Below the pieces are notes generated by a model, which was given only the letters and a program-made list of their open reading frames with translations, searched no databases and was not told the DNA's origin. Position numbers and translations under genes: made by a program. From NCBI GenBank assembly GCA_963806495.1, contig CAWDYA010000001.1, positions 305,302 to 369,301 on the forward strand: a DNA stretch of 64,000 nucleotides, in the 5' to 3' direction. Positions 48,338 through 57,721 of the stretch are shown one piece after another. Within the stretch, counting starts at the first letter, position 1, and every line of letters starts with the position of its first letter. This DNA comes from CAWDYA01 sp963806495 (GTDB lineage: Bacteria; Acidobacteriota; Polarisedimenticolia; JACPZX01; DASXTC01).

Positions 48338-49534
48338 TCAGATCCTCATCGGCATGACGACGTAACGGTAGTCGCCAGCCGATTCCTTGCGGGTTTCCTT
48401 GCCTTCCTTGGCGTCTTTCCCGTCCTTGGTCTTCTTGCCGGACGCTGCCCTGCCCTTCGTCGGCTCCGCCGGTCGCAGAAGACCCTGGGTGGCCTCGTCC
48501 TTCATCTCGAAGGTAACCATCTCGGTGTCCACTGCAGCGACGAAGTCAAGAAGATACTTCGCATTGAAGCCGACTTCTATCTCCGACCCGCCGTAGTCCA
48601 CACCGAGCGCCTCGCTCGCCTCGCCCAACTCGGGATTCTTGGCCGAGATTTCGAGCTTTCCCTTCGAAAGAGCCACCCGCACCGCCCGGTTCCGCTCGTT
48701 GGCGATGAGCGACACGCGGCGCACCGCATCGCCGAAGGCGTTACGCGACAGCTCCACGATCTTGTCGTTGTCCTTGGGAATCACCTTCTCGAAGTTGGGG
48801 AACTGCCCCTCGAGGAGCCGGGAGCTGAGCGTGCACCGCCCCATCTCGAAGAAGATCTGGTTCTCCTCCTTGCAGAACACGATCTCGCCGCCGATCTCGT
48901 CGGCCATCCTCGAAAGCTCGGCAAGCGCCTTGTGGGGGATCACGACCCGGATCTCCGGGCCCTCCCCTTTGCCGGTCTGCCCGGCGAGCGGTTTCGAGAC
49001 ATAGGCCAGACGGTGGCCGTCGCTTGCCACCAGGCTCACCGAGGTTCCCGTCAGCAGCATCAGGGCCCCGTTGAGCGCGAACCGGGCATCATCGGTCGTC
49101 ACCGCGAAGATCACCTTCTGGATCATCTCCTTGAAAGGCTGGACACCAAAGGTGATACGCGCGCTCTTGCCCGGCACCGGCAGCGTCGGGAAATCCTCCT
49201 TGGGAAGACCCATGATCCTGAAGTGCGACCGCTCGCAGGAGATCGTGGCCCAGTTCTCGCCGTCCGCCTTGACGTGGACCTCGGAGTCGGGCAGCGCCCG
49301 GACGATCTCGTGAAGCTTGCGCGCCGAAAGGCTCAGCGCCCCGGGGTGCGTGACTCCGGCGCTCAGGGAGCTGCGGACGCTGACCTCGAGGTCGGTCGCC
49401 ATGACGGCGACGCTGTCGTCGGAGGCCGAGAGGAGCACGTTCGCCAGAATGGGCACGGTGTTCTTCTTCTCGACGACCCCCTGCACCAGGCTGAGCTCCC
49501 TCAGGAGGGTTGACTGTTTGGCGACGAACTCCAT
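48338..49534 (-). CDS. dnaN: DNA polymerase III beta sliding clamp
   Basis: 398 aa from ATG 49534 (MEFVAKQSTLLRELSLVQGV), eight bases after GGAGG; the earlier in-frame start adds 9 unlike residues. Three clamp domains are visible, ending YRYVVMPMRI. Just before this end, after ATQGLLRPA, it carries a 30-residue Lys/Gly/Glu-rich insertion (KKTKDGKDAKEGKETRKE part) not found in usual clamps, where GLLRPA and the final strand are adjacent. The insert would lie near the client-binding pocket. Confidence 0.96.
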   Translation of the reverse strand: MEFVAKQSTLLRELSLVQGVVEKKNTVPILANVLLSASDDSVAVMATDLEVSVRSSLSAGVTHPGALSLSARKLHEIVRALPDSEVHVKADGENWATISCERSHFRIMGLPKEDFPTLPVPGKSARITFGVQPFKEMIQKVIFAVTTDDARFALNGALMLLTGTSVSLVASDGHRLAYVSKPLAGQTGKGEGPEIRVVIPHKALAELSRMADEIGGEIVFCKEENQIFFEMGRCTLSSRLLEGQFPNFEKVIPKDNDKIVELSRNAFGDAVRRVSLIANERNRAVRVALSKGKLEISAKNPELGEASEALGVDYGGSEIEVGFNAKYLLDFVAAVDTEMVTFEMKDEATQGLLRPAEPTKGRAASGKKTKDGKDAKEGKETRKESAGDYRYVVMPMRI

Positions 49535-49786
49535 GGGAACATCCTCCGTGACTTCGATCAAAGACTGTTGATCTGTTTCCTTGTGGATCTGATCAGTAGC
49601 ACTAGTAGGGCCTGTGGATTTGTCGGTGAGTCCTCGCCGTCCATCCCGCTCAGTCGGTTGCCGTGTTCATCGATCGTCGACTTTCGCCCATGGTTCCGGC
49701 CCGATCATGTGAATGGTGCAGGATCATCCCCGCGTGACCCTTTCCACAGCCTCTCCAGGCCGCGTTATCCACAGACCGGCACCAAG
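49535..49786. promoter_or_regulatory. dnaA-dnaN intergenic region with DnaA boxes
   Basis: 252 bp without a gene. It has one perfect consensus box TTATCCACA at 49765-49773, a CTTTCCACA at 49740-49748 and two opposite-strand near-boxes TTGTGGATC (49581) and CTGTGGATT (49612). This may be a secondary DnaA-binding region or part of a bipartite origin. Confidence 0.65.
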
Positions 49787-51103
49787 TCATTTCAGGGCAT
49801 CAGTAAAACTGTTGACCAGCTTGTCGAAATCCCGCTCATTCGAGCGTTTTTCCTCCACTTTCTTGATCGCGTGGATGACGGTCGAGTGATGCTTCCCTCC
49901 GAACCGCTTGCCGATCTCAGGCAGAGAGGCGTCGGTGAGGATCTTGCAGAGATACATCGCCACCTGACGCGGGAAGGCGATCTGCTTGGCGTTGTTCTTC
50001 GATTTCAGCTCGGTGAGCTTGAGCTGGTAGAAGTTGGCGACATACTTCTGTATCGACTCGATCGAGACGATCTTGTTGTCGTCGACCAGGATGTCCTTCA
50101 GGACGTCCTTGGCAAGCGCCAGATCTATATCACGCCCCTGCAGCGAAGCGAAAGCCATCAGGCGGATCAGGGATCCTTCCAGCTCGCGGATGTTGGACCT
50201 GATCTTGCTCGCGATGAACAGCGAGACTTCCTGGGGGAGGTCGACCTGCTCGGCCTCCGCCTTCTTGTTCAGAATCGCCACCTTGGTCTCGAGGTCGGGC
50301 GGCTGGATATCGGCGATGAGCCCCCATTCGAACCGCGAGCGCAGCCTCTCTTCGATGGTGGGTATCTCGCGCGGGGGGCAGTCGCTCGTGATCACGATCT
50401 GCTTCTGTGCCTCATGCAAGGCGTTGAAGGTATGGAAGAACTCCTCCTGGGTACGTTCCTTGCCGGCGAGAAACTGGATGTCGTCGATCAGCAGCAGGTC
50501 CATTGCCCGGTACCGATCGCGGAAGTCGAGGGTCTTCTCGAAGCGGATCGAGCTGATCAGCTCGTTCATGAACGTCTCACTCGAGATGTACCTGAGCCGC
50601 ATGAGCGGGTGCGTGGTCCTGAGACGGTTGCCGATCGCGTGCATGAGATGGGTCTTGCCCAGCCCGACACCGCCGTAGATGTACAGCGGGTTGTACCCGG
50701 CCGAGGGCTGTTCGGCAACCCTCAGGGCGGCCGCCCGTGCGAGCTCGTTGCTCGAGCTGACGACGAAGTTATCGAACGTGTACTTGGGATTGAGCGGCGA
50801 GTTGGGGCCCCTGGGGCCCGGCTCGGGCGCGGCCGGGGCTGGGGCCTTCTCCGGGAACGGCTGGGCATGCTCGTCGTAGACGAAGGCGATCTCCGCCTCG
50901 GGCCGTTCGAGATCGGTCGCGGTCTCGTTGATGAGGGTCATGTAGTTTTTCGAAAGCCAGTTGGCGAATAGCTCGCTGGGCACCGAGACGAAGATCCTCT
51001 TCCCCTCATCGCGCGCGAGTGTGGTCGGACGTAACCAGGTGGTGAAGCTCTGGGGATTGATCTTGGCCTCGAGATTGCCGAGGATCCTGTCCCAGATGTT
51101 CAT
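49787..51103 (-). CDS. dnaA: chromosomal replication initiator DnaA
   Basis: 438 aa. Domain I starts MNIWDRILGNLEAKINPQSF. A Pro/Ala linker (residues 85-105) is followed by the AAA+ domain: Walker A GGVGLGKTHLMHAIGN, Walker B LLLIDDIQFLAGKERTQEEFFHTFN and sensor RLRSRFEWGL. Domain IV binds DNA and has the signature FGGKHHSTVIHAIKKVEE. It opens the duplex at the origin with DnaA boxes on both sides of the gene. dnaN and gyrB follow in the same direction. Confidence 0.98.
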   Translation of the reverse strand: MNIWDRILGNLEAKINPQSFTTWLRPTTLARDEGKRIFVSVPSELFANWLSKNYMTLINETATDLERPEAEIAFVYDEHAQPFPEKAPAPAAPEPGPRGPNSPLNPKYTFDNFVVSSSNELARAAALRVAEQPSAGYNPLYIYGGVGLGKTHLMHAIGNRLRTTHPLMRLRYISSETFMNELISSIRFEKTLDFRDRYRAMDLLLIDDIQFLAGKERTQEEFFHTFNALHEAQKQIVITSDCPPREIPTIEERLRSRFEWGLIADIQPPDLETKVAILNKKAEAEQVDLPQEVSLFIASKIRSNIRELEGSLIRLMAFASLQGRDIDLALAKDVLKDILVDDNKIVSIESIQKYVANFYQLKLTELKSKNNAKQIAFPRQVAMYLCKILTDASLPEIGKRFGGKHHSTVIHAIKKVEEKRSNERDFDKLVNSFTDALK

Positions 51104-51443
51104 CCGGGCCCTTTATTTCCACAAGTTTTCCACATCTGTGGAAAAGCGGATAGCTCAGAAGTCCAACTAACGAAAAAGCTTAGCGCCACGAAAACCGCCA
51201 TGGCCCGTATTATGTCAACCCAGGGGCGGCCCCAGTGCCAAGTATTGTGTCCGCCGGCCAGGCACGACCAGATGTTGTGCTGGGAGGCTCTCGGGGGGTC
51301 CGCGTCACGCGACCGGGGATCGGTCGACACCCTCCCCTTTCGGGGGAGACCGAAAGCCATACGCCGCGAAACGCGACAGTTTAACATAGCCCGGGGAACC
51401 GAGGCAATGGACAACACGACCGTCGTTCTGCGATCCCGCGTGC
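51104..51443. other. probable oriC between divergent dnaA and rpmH
   Basis: 340 bp with no coding frame. It holds DnaA boxes ATTTCCACA (51115-51123), TTTTCCACA (51126-51134) and TGTGGAAAA (51137-51145); the last two form a 9-bp inverted repeat with a 2-bp spacer, and a less GC-rich tract follows at 51145-51220. Genes on both sides run away from it. This matches oriC placement next to dnaA in many bacteria; no skew calculation was possible here. Confidence 0.65.
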
Positions 51444-51472
51444 TTGACGGACCGGAAGACCGCCGATAGAAT
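51444..51472 (+). promoter_or_regulatory. sigma-70 promoter of the rpmH-rnpA operon
   Basis: TTGACG, a 17-bp spacer and TAGAAT give a near-consensus promoter (10 of 12 hexamer bases). Transcription should start near 51479, 18 bases before the GTG of rnpA and 37 before the ATG of rpmH. Confidence 0.8.
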
Positions 51473-51496
51473 CCTGCTTTCTTCCAGAGAACCAGT

Positions 51497-52021
51497 GTGG
51501 CTGCGCGGGGGATTCATGGCCAAGAGAACGTTCCAGCCCAACAACGACCGGCGCAAGAAAAAGCATGGATTCCGCGCTCGGATGAAGACCGCGAAAGGGC
51601 GCCTGGTGCTGAAACGCAGGCGCGCCAAGGGTCGAAGCAGATTGACCGTATAGAGGAATCCCGCTCGGAGAGGTTCACCCGGCTCGACAGGCTGCACCGG
51701 CGCCGGGAGTTCGAGGCGGTTTACTCCCGTGGGTTCCGTGTCCCGGGCCGCTATTTCGTCCTCTTCATCCTCCCGAATCAGGCAGGGCGCTCCCGGCTCG
51801 GGGTGACGCTGAGCAGGAAAGTCGGCAACGCGGTGGTGAGAAACCAGGCGCGGCGGCGGCTTCGGGAGGTCTTCCGGAAATGCCAGGACGCGAGGCAAGC
51901 CTGTCTCGACATCGTCATCCATTGCAGGCCGGACATCGCGCGCAGGCCGCTGTCGGAGCTGAGGTCGGCGTTTCTCGACGGGTTGCGGCGGTACGAGACA
52001 CGAAGGGGGGCCCGGCCATGA
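51497..52021 (+). CDS. rnpA: ribonuclease P protein component, frame containing rpmH
   Basis: The conserved RnpA core (SERFTRLDRLHRRREFEAVYSRG, GRSRLGVTLSRKVGNAVVRNQARRRLREVF) is complete from about 51680. In its frame there is no ATG, GTG or TTG between that core and GTG 51497, which lies 19 bases before the rpmH start. The protein would then be 174 aa with a 55-residue basic extension that overlaps all of rpmH in another frame. This nested layout is known from Thermus, where the RNase P protein gene contains rpmH. A rare ATT start, or an undetected indel in this error-prone sequence, is the alternative. The stop overlaps yidD (ATGA). Confidence 0.8.
   Translation: MAARGIHGQENVPAQQRPAQEKAWIPRSDEDRERAPGAETQARQGSKQIDRIEESRSERFTRLDRLHRRREFEAVYSRGFRVPGRYFVLFILPNQAGRSRLGVTLSRKVGNAVVRNQARRRLREVFRKCQDARQACLDIVIHCRPDIARRPLSELRSAFLDGLRRYETRRGARP
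51516..51653 (+). CDS. rpmH: 50S ribosomal protein L34
   Basis: 45 aa, MAKRTFQPNNDRRKKKHGF to the Arg/Lys-rich end GRSRLTV. This is a complete L34, clearly conserved. GGGGGA before the ATG is the ribosome-binding site. It lies wholly within the rnpA reading frame in a different phase. Confidence 0.97.
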   Translation: MAKRTFQPNNDRRKKKHGFRARMKTAKGRLVLKRRRAKGRSRLTV

Positions 52022-52236
52022 GATGGCCGCGGGCCGCCGCCACGGCCGTGCTGAGAGGGTACAAACGGTTCGTTTCACCTCTCCTGCCGGCCGCATGCCG
52101 GTTCGAGCCCTCCTGCTCTGAGTACTGCCGCCAGGCCATCGAGAAGTACGGATTGCTCAAAGGCTCGCTGATGGGTCTCAGGAGGCTGGCGCGCTGCCAT
52201 CCCTTCCACCCCGGCGGGTTCGACCCCGTGAGATAA
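52018..52236 (+). CDS. yidD: membrane protein insertion efficiency factor YidD
   Basis: 72 aa with the full family signature: LRGYKRFVSPLLPAACRFEPSCSEYCRQAIEKYG and LMGLRRLARCHPFHPGGFDPV, including the three conserved cysteines and the CHPFxPGGxDP motif. It supports YidC-mediated insertion. The ATG overlaps the rnpA stop, and the yidC ATG follows directly after its own stop, the standard order. Confidence 0.96.
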   Translation: MRWPRAAATAVLRGYKRFVSPLLPAACRFEPSCSEYCRQAIEKYGLLKGSLMGLRRLARCHPFHPGGFDPVR

Positions 52237-54013
52237 ATGGAAAAACGCGCTCTGCTCGCCATCGTTCTGTCGATCGCCGTCATGGCGGTCTGGCAGATCT
52301 TCTTCGTTCCGAGCGTCACGCCGCCCAAGGCCCCCGCTGCCGGAGCGCCTGCCGAGAGCGGTCCGGCGCCCGAGACGGTGCAACACGAAGCGCCGGCGCC
52401 CGATGAGGCCACCCCGCCCGCGGAGGCTGTGTCCGGGCCGGGAGAGCAGGCTCCTCCGCCGCCACCCGCCGAGGCGATCCAGGCCGCTCAGGTCGAAGAG
52501 TTCCGGGTGACCACGGCCACGCAGGACGTGCGGTTCACCAACAAGGGCGGGCAGATCACCTGGTGGCGTCTGAACCAGTTCACGATCGACGGGGGGATCG
52601 CCGTGGATCTCGATCCCCGACGAGGCTCGCACCCTGGGCGTGCTGCCGCTGCACATCGAGGTGGACGGCCGGCCCGAGCTCACGGCGCGCCTGGCCGACG
52701 GGCTGCACGTGGCGGAGCAGACGAAGATCGCCGCCAACGACCCCTCCGGGATGGGACCCGGCACCCGTGTCACCCTCACCTACGCGGATGGCAACGGGCT
52801 GTGGGCGACCAAGAGCCTCGACCTGCCGGATGACGGCTATCTCGACCGGGTGTCGTTCGAGGTCCGCCTCGACGGAAAGCCGCTGCCGGCAACGCTGGTG
52901 TGGGCCTCGGGTCTGGCGCAGAAGACCGAGGACAACACCCGCAGCTACGGGCATGTCGAGGGGCAGGCGGTGATCGACGACGGCAACAACGTCGTGCGGA
53001 TGGCGGCCGCCAAGGTGGACGAGCCGCACGTGTACAGCGCCGCCGCCGGGACCCCGTTGCGCTGGGCCGGCCTGGAGTCGACCTACTTCGCGTCGCTGGT
53101 GCTGGCGGACGAGCCGGCGGGGGGCGATCACAGCCCCGTGGCGATGTCGCTGACGCCTTACAAGGTCGGCGTCGCCTCCTCGGAGAAGCCGGTGCCGCTG
53201 CTGACGGCAGGGCTGGCGACCGAACAGGGATCGGGCTCCTGGACCATCTTCGTCGGCCCGAAGGACTATCACCTTCTGTCGTCGCTCGGCCACGGCCTGC
53301 AGAAGGTGATCGACTTCTCGCGCTTCTCGCTGATCTACGTCATCACGAAGTGGCTCTTCCTCGCCCTCACCTGGATCAACGACTCGGTGGGCAACTACGG
53401 CTGGTCGATCATCATCCTCACGGTGATCGTGCGCGTGGCCTTCTTCCCGCTCACCTACAAGTCGATGATCACCATGCGGCAGACCAGCAAGAAGATGTCG
53501 AAGGTGCAGCCGAAGGTGAAGGCGATCCAGGAGCGGTACCGCAAGATGAAGAAGTCGATGGAGACGCAGAGCAAGATGAACCAGGAGGTGATGGCCCTGT
53601 ACAAGAAAGAAGGGGTCAACCCGATGGGCAATCTGGGCGGCTGCCTCCCCCTGATGCTGCAGATGCCGATCTTCATCGCCTTCTACAACCTGCTCGCGGT
53701 CACCATCGAGATGCGGCAGGCGCCGTTCATCGGGTGGATCCACGATCTGTCGCGCCACGACCCGTACTACATCACGCCCATCCTCATGGGGGCGTCGTGG
53801 ATCCTGCAGCAGGCGATGACCTCGTCCTCGATCCCGGATCCGACGCAGCGACGCATGATGATGATCATGCCGGTCATGTTCACCATCTTCATGATGAACA
53901 TGCCCAGCGGGCTGGTTATCTACTGGCTCACCACGAACCTGCTCGGCATGGGGCAGCAGTACCTCACCAACAAGAAGGCGGACCAGCTGGAGTCTCAGTC
54001 CCGGGCCGCGTGA
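52237..54013 (+). CDS. yidC: membrane protein insertase YidC (periplasmic-domain form), frameshifted
   Basis: Starts MEKRALLAIVLSIAVMAVWQ immediately after yidD. A Pro/Ala-rich linker and the large beta-sandwich periplasmic domain of Gram-negative YidC follow. Around 52609-52611 one extra base breaks the frame: reading VDL-IPDEARTLGVLPLHIEVDG across it restores the conserved order. The second frame carries all five core helices (SLIYVITKWLFLALTW, YGWSIIILTVIVRVAFFPL, NPMGNLGGCLPLMLQMPIF) and the C-terminal helices to NKKADQLESQ. The product would be about 591 aa. Because yidC is essential in Gram-negatives, the insertion is almost certainly a sequence error. Confidence 0.93.
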
Positions 54014-54043
54014 GGCACGTCGGGGCGGAACGGGAGGGCAGCG

Positions 54044-54490
54044 ATGGACAGACGGCAGGAGATCGAGGAGCTGACACGGACATTCCTCACCGCGATGAAC
54101 CTGTCCTTGTCGGCGACGGTCACCGAGGCCGAAGACCACGTCCGCGTGGATCTCGACGGGCCCGATGCCTACCTCATGCTCGAGCGCAAGGCCAGCGTGC
54201 TCGACGCGTTGCAGCTTCTGCTCGGCAAGGTGGCGGAGAGTCGCGCCGGCCTGGACACCCGCCTCGTGGTCGACTGCGGCGGCTACCGTCGCGAGCAGGA
54301 GGAGCAGCTCGTGCAGCTCGCGCTGCAGACGGCCGAGAAGGCCAGACGCACCGGCCAGCCGTTCGAGCTGGATCCGCTCAACCCGTACGAACGGCGTCTC
54401 GTGCATCTGGCCCTCAAGGACGAGCCGGGGGTCTCCTCGCACAGCATCGGCGACGGGTTCCTCAAGCGGATCGTGATCTCTCCCGACTGA
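54044..54490 (+). CDS. jag: KH-R3H RNA-binding protein (Jag/KhpB family)
   Basis: 148 aa. A KH-like domain occupies residues 35-85 (HVRVDLDGPDAYLMLERKASVLDALQLLLG), then an R3H domain with the signature RREQEEQLVQLA and LNPYERRLVHLALKDEPGVSSHSIGDG. The long N-terminal Jag-N domain of Firmicutes is absent. It binds RNA, and its place directly after yidC (30 bp) is conserved across bacteria. Confidence 0.92.
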   Translation: MDRRQEIEELTRTFLTAMNLSLSATVTEAEDHVRVDLDGPDAYLMLERKASVLDALQLLLGKVAESRAGLDTRLVVDCGGYRREQEEQLVQLALQTAEKARRTGQPFELDPLNPYERRLVHLALKDEPGVSSHSIGDGFLKRIVISPD

Positions 54491-54502
54491 CGGCTCCTCC
54501 GA

Positions 54503-55875
54503 ATGCATCCGCCCGAGGAGACGATCGCAGCCATCTCGACCCCTCCCGGCCGCGGCGCCATCGGCATCGTCCGGTTGTCCGGGCCCGAGGCAAGAAGCTG
54601 CGCGCTGTCCCTGTTCGTAGTAAGGGCAAACGCACCGAATAGAGCCGGGCCATGCGCATCTCGGCAGCTTCATCGACCGTGAGGGGGAAGGGGCGGGTGC
54701 TTGACGTAGGGTATATGACCTTTCATCCTGCGGGCCGATCCTATACCGGAGAGGACGTGGTCGAGCTGACCTGCCACGGAAGCCCGGTGATCCTCGAGGC
54801 GATCCTCGCACGCCTGCTGGCCGCGGGAGCGGTGGCCGCCCATGCCGGCGAGTTCACCTACCGGGCGGTGCTCAACGGGAGGATGGACCTGGCCCAGGCG
54901 GAGGGGGTCCGCGATCTGATCGCGGCATCCACGCGGGAAGCCGCCGCGGTCGCTCGGGACCAGCTTCTGGGCGGTCTGTCACGCGAGGTCGCCTGCATGC
55001 GGGATGATCTGGTGGACACGATCAGCCGCGCGGAGGCCGCTCTCGAGTTCGCCGAGGAGCCGGACGTCATGGCGGTGCAGGGCGATCTGGCCTCGCGGAT
55101 CCAGCGGCTGAATGACCAGGTGGCGCGGTTCATCGCCAGCTACCGCCGGGGGCGCATGCTGCGCGAGGGAGCGCGGGTGGTGCTCGCCGGGCGGCCGAAT
55201 GCCGGCAAGTCAAGTCTTTTCAACAGAATACTTGCGACCGAGCGGGCGATCGTCTCCGCCGAGCCGGGCACGACGCGCGACTTCATCTCGGAGCGGATCG
55301 ACCTGGAGGGGATCCCGGTCACGCTGATCGACACCGCGGGGTTGAGACGGGGAGCCGCCGGCGTGGAAGGGGAGGGGGTCGAGCGGGCGCGACGCCTCGT
55401 GGAGGAATCGGACATCGTGCTGCTGCTCTGCCCGTCGGACGCCGCCCCCGACGATGCCGATCGGGCGCTGCTCGGCGCCTGCGGCCCGCGCGCCCTCCTG
55501 GTGGCGAGCAAGTCGGACCTGGCGGGTGGGGAGCCGCCCGGGTGGGGGACTGAGGCTCGGGCGGCACGGCCGGTGTCGGCAACGACGGGCGACGGGATCC
55601 CGGAGCTCCTGTCAGCGATGAAGACGGCCCTGGTGGGAGAGAATGCCGACGACGCGGGGCGCACCATCGTCACCGACGCCCGGCATCACGAAGCGCTGCG
55701 CCGCTGCGCCGCGCGTCTCGAGTCGGCCGGCCGGGCGCTGGCCTCGGGACAATCCGAAGAGATCGCCCTGGTGGATCTGTACGCAGCGCTCGAGGATCTC
55801 GGCGAGATCACCGGTGCCGTGACCCGCGAGGCGATCTATGATCGCATCTTTTCCACCTTCTGCATCGGCAAGTAG
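54503..55875 (+). CDS. mnmE: tRNA modification GTPase MnmE, frame broken twice
   Basis: The N-terminus (MHPPEETIAAISTPPGRGAIGIVRLSG) starts at ATG 54503. Two insertions follow. Near 54600-54650 the frame passes from FVVRANAPNRAGP to HAHLGSFIDREG; near 54685-54700, in GGGGGAAGGGGCGGG, it moves on to GRVLDVGYMTFHPAGRSYTGEDVVELTCHG. From there the gene is intact: G1 GRPNAGKSSLFN, G3 DTAGLRRG, a G4-like ASKSD and the C-terminal FCIGK whose Cys is conserved. With MnmG it makes the cmnm5U34 tRNA modification. Both lesions look like read or assembly errors. The gene lies 12 bp after jag. Confidence 0.88.
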
Positions 55876-55882
55876 GGGCGGC

Positions 55883-57721
55883 ATGCGATACGACGTCATC
55901 GTCATCGGCGGGGGGCACGCGGGGTGCGAGGCGGCCCACGCGTCCGCGCGCATCGGCCTGCACACCGCCATGGTGACGCCGAGTGCCGGCGCCGTGGCGC
56001 GCATGTCGTGCAACCCCGCGGTGGGTGGTCTCGCCAAGGGGCACCTCGTCAGGGAGATCGACGCGCTGGGCGGGCTCATGGGACGCGTGATCGACGAGGC
56101 GGGAATCCAGTTCCGGCTGCTGAACCGGAGCAGGGGGCCGGCGGTGCGTGCCCCGCGTGCCCAGGCCGACAAGATGCTGTACCACCAGGTGATGCTGCGT
56201 GCGCTGCTGGGGACACCGGGGCTCGACCTGGTGGAGGGGATGGTCGCGGACCTCGACTGCACCGCAGGGCGGGTCACCGGCGTGCGGCTCACCGACGGCC
56301 GCCTGCTGAAGGCGGCGGCGGTGGTCGTCACAACGGGCACCTTCCTTCGCGGGGTGATCCACATCGGCCGCGAGTGTTTCGCCGCGGGCCGTCTCGGCGA
56401 GGCCCCATCGATCGACCTGGCACTGTTTCTGGAGAAGCGCGGCTTCGAGATCGGGCGGCTGAAGACGGGCACGCCTCCGCGCCTGCTGCGAAGCACCGTG
56501 GATTTCGCGGCGTTCGGCATCCAGCACGGCGACGACGAACCGGTGCCGTTCTCGTTCTCGACCGGGCGGATTGACGCGCCGCAGGTTCCCTGCCACATCG
56601 CCTACACCAACGAGTCCACCCATGCGATCATCCGCGAGAGCCTTCACGAGTCGGCGATGTACGGGGGGGGCATCACCGGTGTCGGTCCGCGGTACTGTCC
56701 TTCGGTGGAGGACAAGGTGGTCCGCTTCGCCGACCGCAGCCGCCACCAGATCTTCATCGAACCGGAGGGAAGCGACAGCGAGGAGATCTACCTCAACGGG
56801 TTGTCCACCAGCCTTCCGCGCGAGACACAGCGGCGGATGATCGATTCGATCCCGGGTCTCGCCGGCGCGACGATCCTGAGGCCCGGCTATGCGATCGAAT
56901 ACGACTTCGTGCAGCCGACCGAGCTGCGCCCGACCCTGGAGTCATGGAGGATCGACGGGCTGTTCCTCGCCGGGCAGATCGATGGGACGACAGGGTACGA
57001 GGAGGCGGCGGCGCTCGGGATCATGGCGGGGATCAACGCCGCGCGAATGGCAAGGGGGGACGGGCCGCTGATCCTGCGGCGTGACGAGGCGTACGCCGGC
57101 GTGCTGATCGACGACCTGGTGTCGCTCGGCACCCGCGAGCCGTACCGGATGTTCACGTCGCGTGCCGAGCACCGGCTGATGCTCGACATCGACAGCGCAG
57201 ACGAGCGTCTGACGGAGCATGGCCGTCGGGTGGGGTTGGTGGATGACGGCGCCTGGGATCGATTCCTGACGCGTCGCGGCAGGATCGGGAGGTACATGTC
57301 ATGGCTGGAAGGGCGCCGCGGGAGCGGCCACACGCTGCGCTCCCTTCTCTCACGCCCCGGTGAATCGATCGATTCGGTGGAGCGGTCCGCGGGGTCGCCG
57401 CCCCCGGTGCGTCTCGGCGCGGGCGAGCGGGGCGCTGTCGAGGCGAAGGTGAAGTACGGCGGGTACGTCGCCGTTCAGCGGCGCGAGCTGGCCAAGATCG
57501 CGCGTGACACCGGACGGGAGATTCCCGAAGGGTTCGACTATACGCAGCTGGCCGGGCTCTCCCGCGAGGTGGTCGAGAAGCTCACCCGGATCCGGCCACG
57601 CTCTCTGGGCCAGGCCGCCCGGATCAGCGGCGTGACGCCCGCCGCTATCGCCATTCTTCGGATCCACGTCAGGAGGCCGCCCTCGAATGGGAAGCGACTT
57701 TCGATCCCTGCTGCAGGCTGA
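55883..57721 (+). CDS. mnmG: tRNA uridine 5-carboxymethylaminomethyl modification enzyme MnmG (GidA)
   Basis: 612 aa from ATG 55883 (MRYDVIVIGGGHAGCEAAHASA). FAD binding and family signatures are intact: SCNPAVGGLAKGHLVREIDALGG, RGPAVRAPRAQADK, VTTGTFLRG, GLFLAGQIDGTTGYEEAAALG, and the C-terminal helical domain with IAILRIH. It partners MnmE, which lies 7 bp upstream. The 3' end overlaps rsmG by 35 bases. Confidence 0.97.
   Translation: MRYDVIVIGGGHAGCEAAHASARIGLHTAMVTPSAGAVARMSCNPAVGGLAKGHLVREIDALGGLMGRVIDEAGIQFRLLNRSRGPAVRAPRAQADKMLYHQVMLRALLGTPGLDLVEGMVADLDCTAGRVTGVRLTDGRLLKAAAVVVTTGTFLRGVIHIGRECFAAGRLGEAPSIDLALFLEKRGFEIGRLKTGTPPRLLRSTVDFAAFGIQHGDDEPVPFSFSTGRIDAPQVPCHIAYTNESTHAIIRESLHESAMYGGGITGVGPRYCPSVEDKVVRFADRSRHQIFIEPEGSDSEEIYLNGLSTSLPRETQRRMIDSIPGLAGATILRPGYAIEYDFVQPTELRPTLESWRIDGLFLAGQIDGTTGYEEAAALGIMAGINAARMARGDGPLILRRDEAYAGVLIDDLVSLGTREPYRMFTSRAEHRLMLDIDSADERLTEHGRRVGLVDDGAWDRFLTRRGRIGRYMSWLEGRRGSGHTLRSLLSRPGESIDSVERSAGSPPPVRLGAGERGAVEAKVKYGGYVAVQRRELAKIARDTGREIPEGFDYTQLAGLSREVVEKLTRIRPRSLGQAARISGVTPAAIAILRIHVRRPPSNGKRLSIPAAG

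Noticed and set aside
51208..51217. TTGACA on the minus strand as a dnaA promoter -35
   Set aside because: No -10-like hexamer lies at 16-18 bp downstream.
52580..54811. 743-codon antisense frame over yidC and jag
   Set aside because: It lies opposite conserved housekeeping genes and has low-complexity His/Arg/Asp composition.
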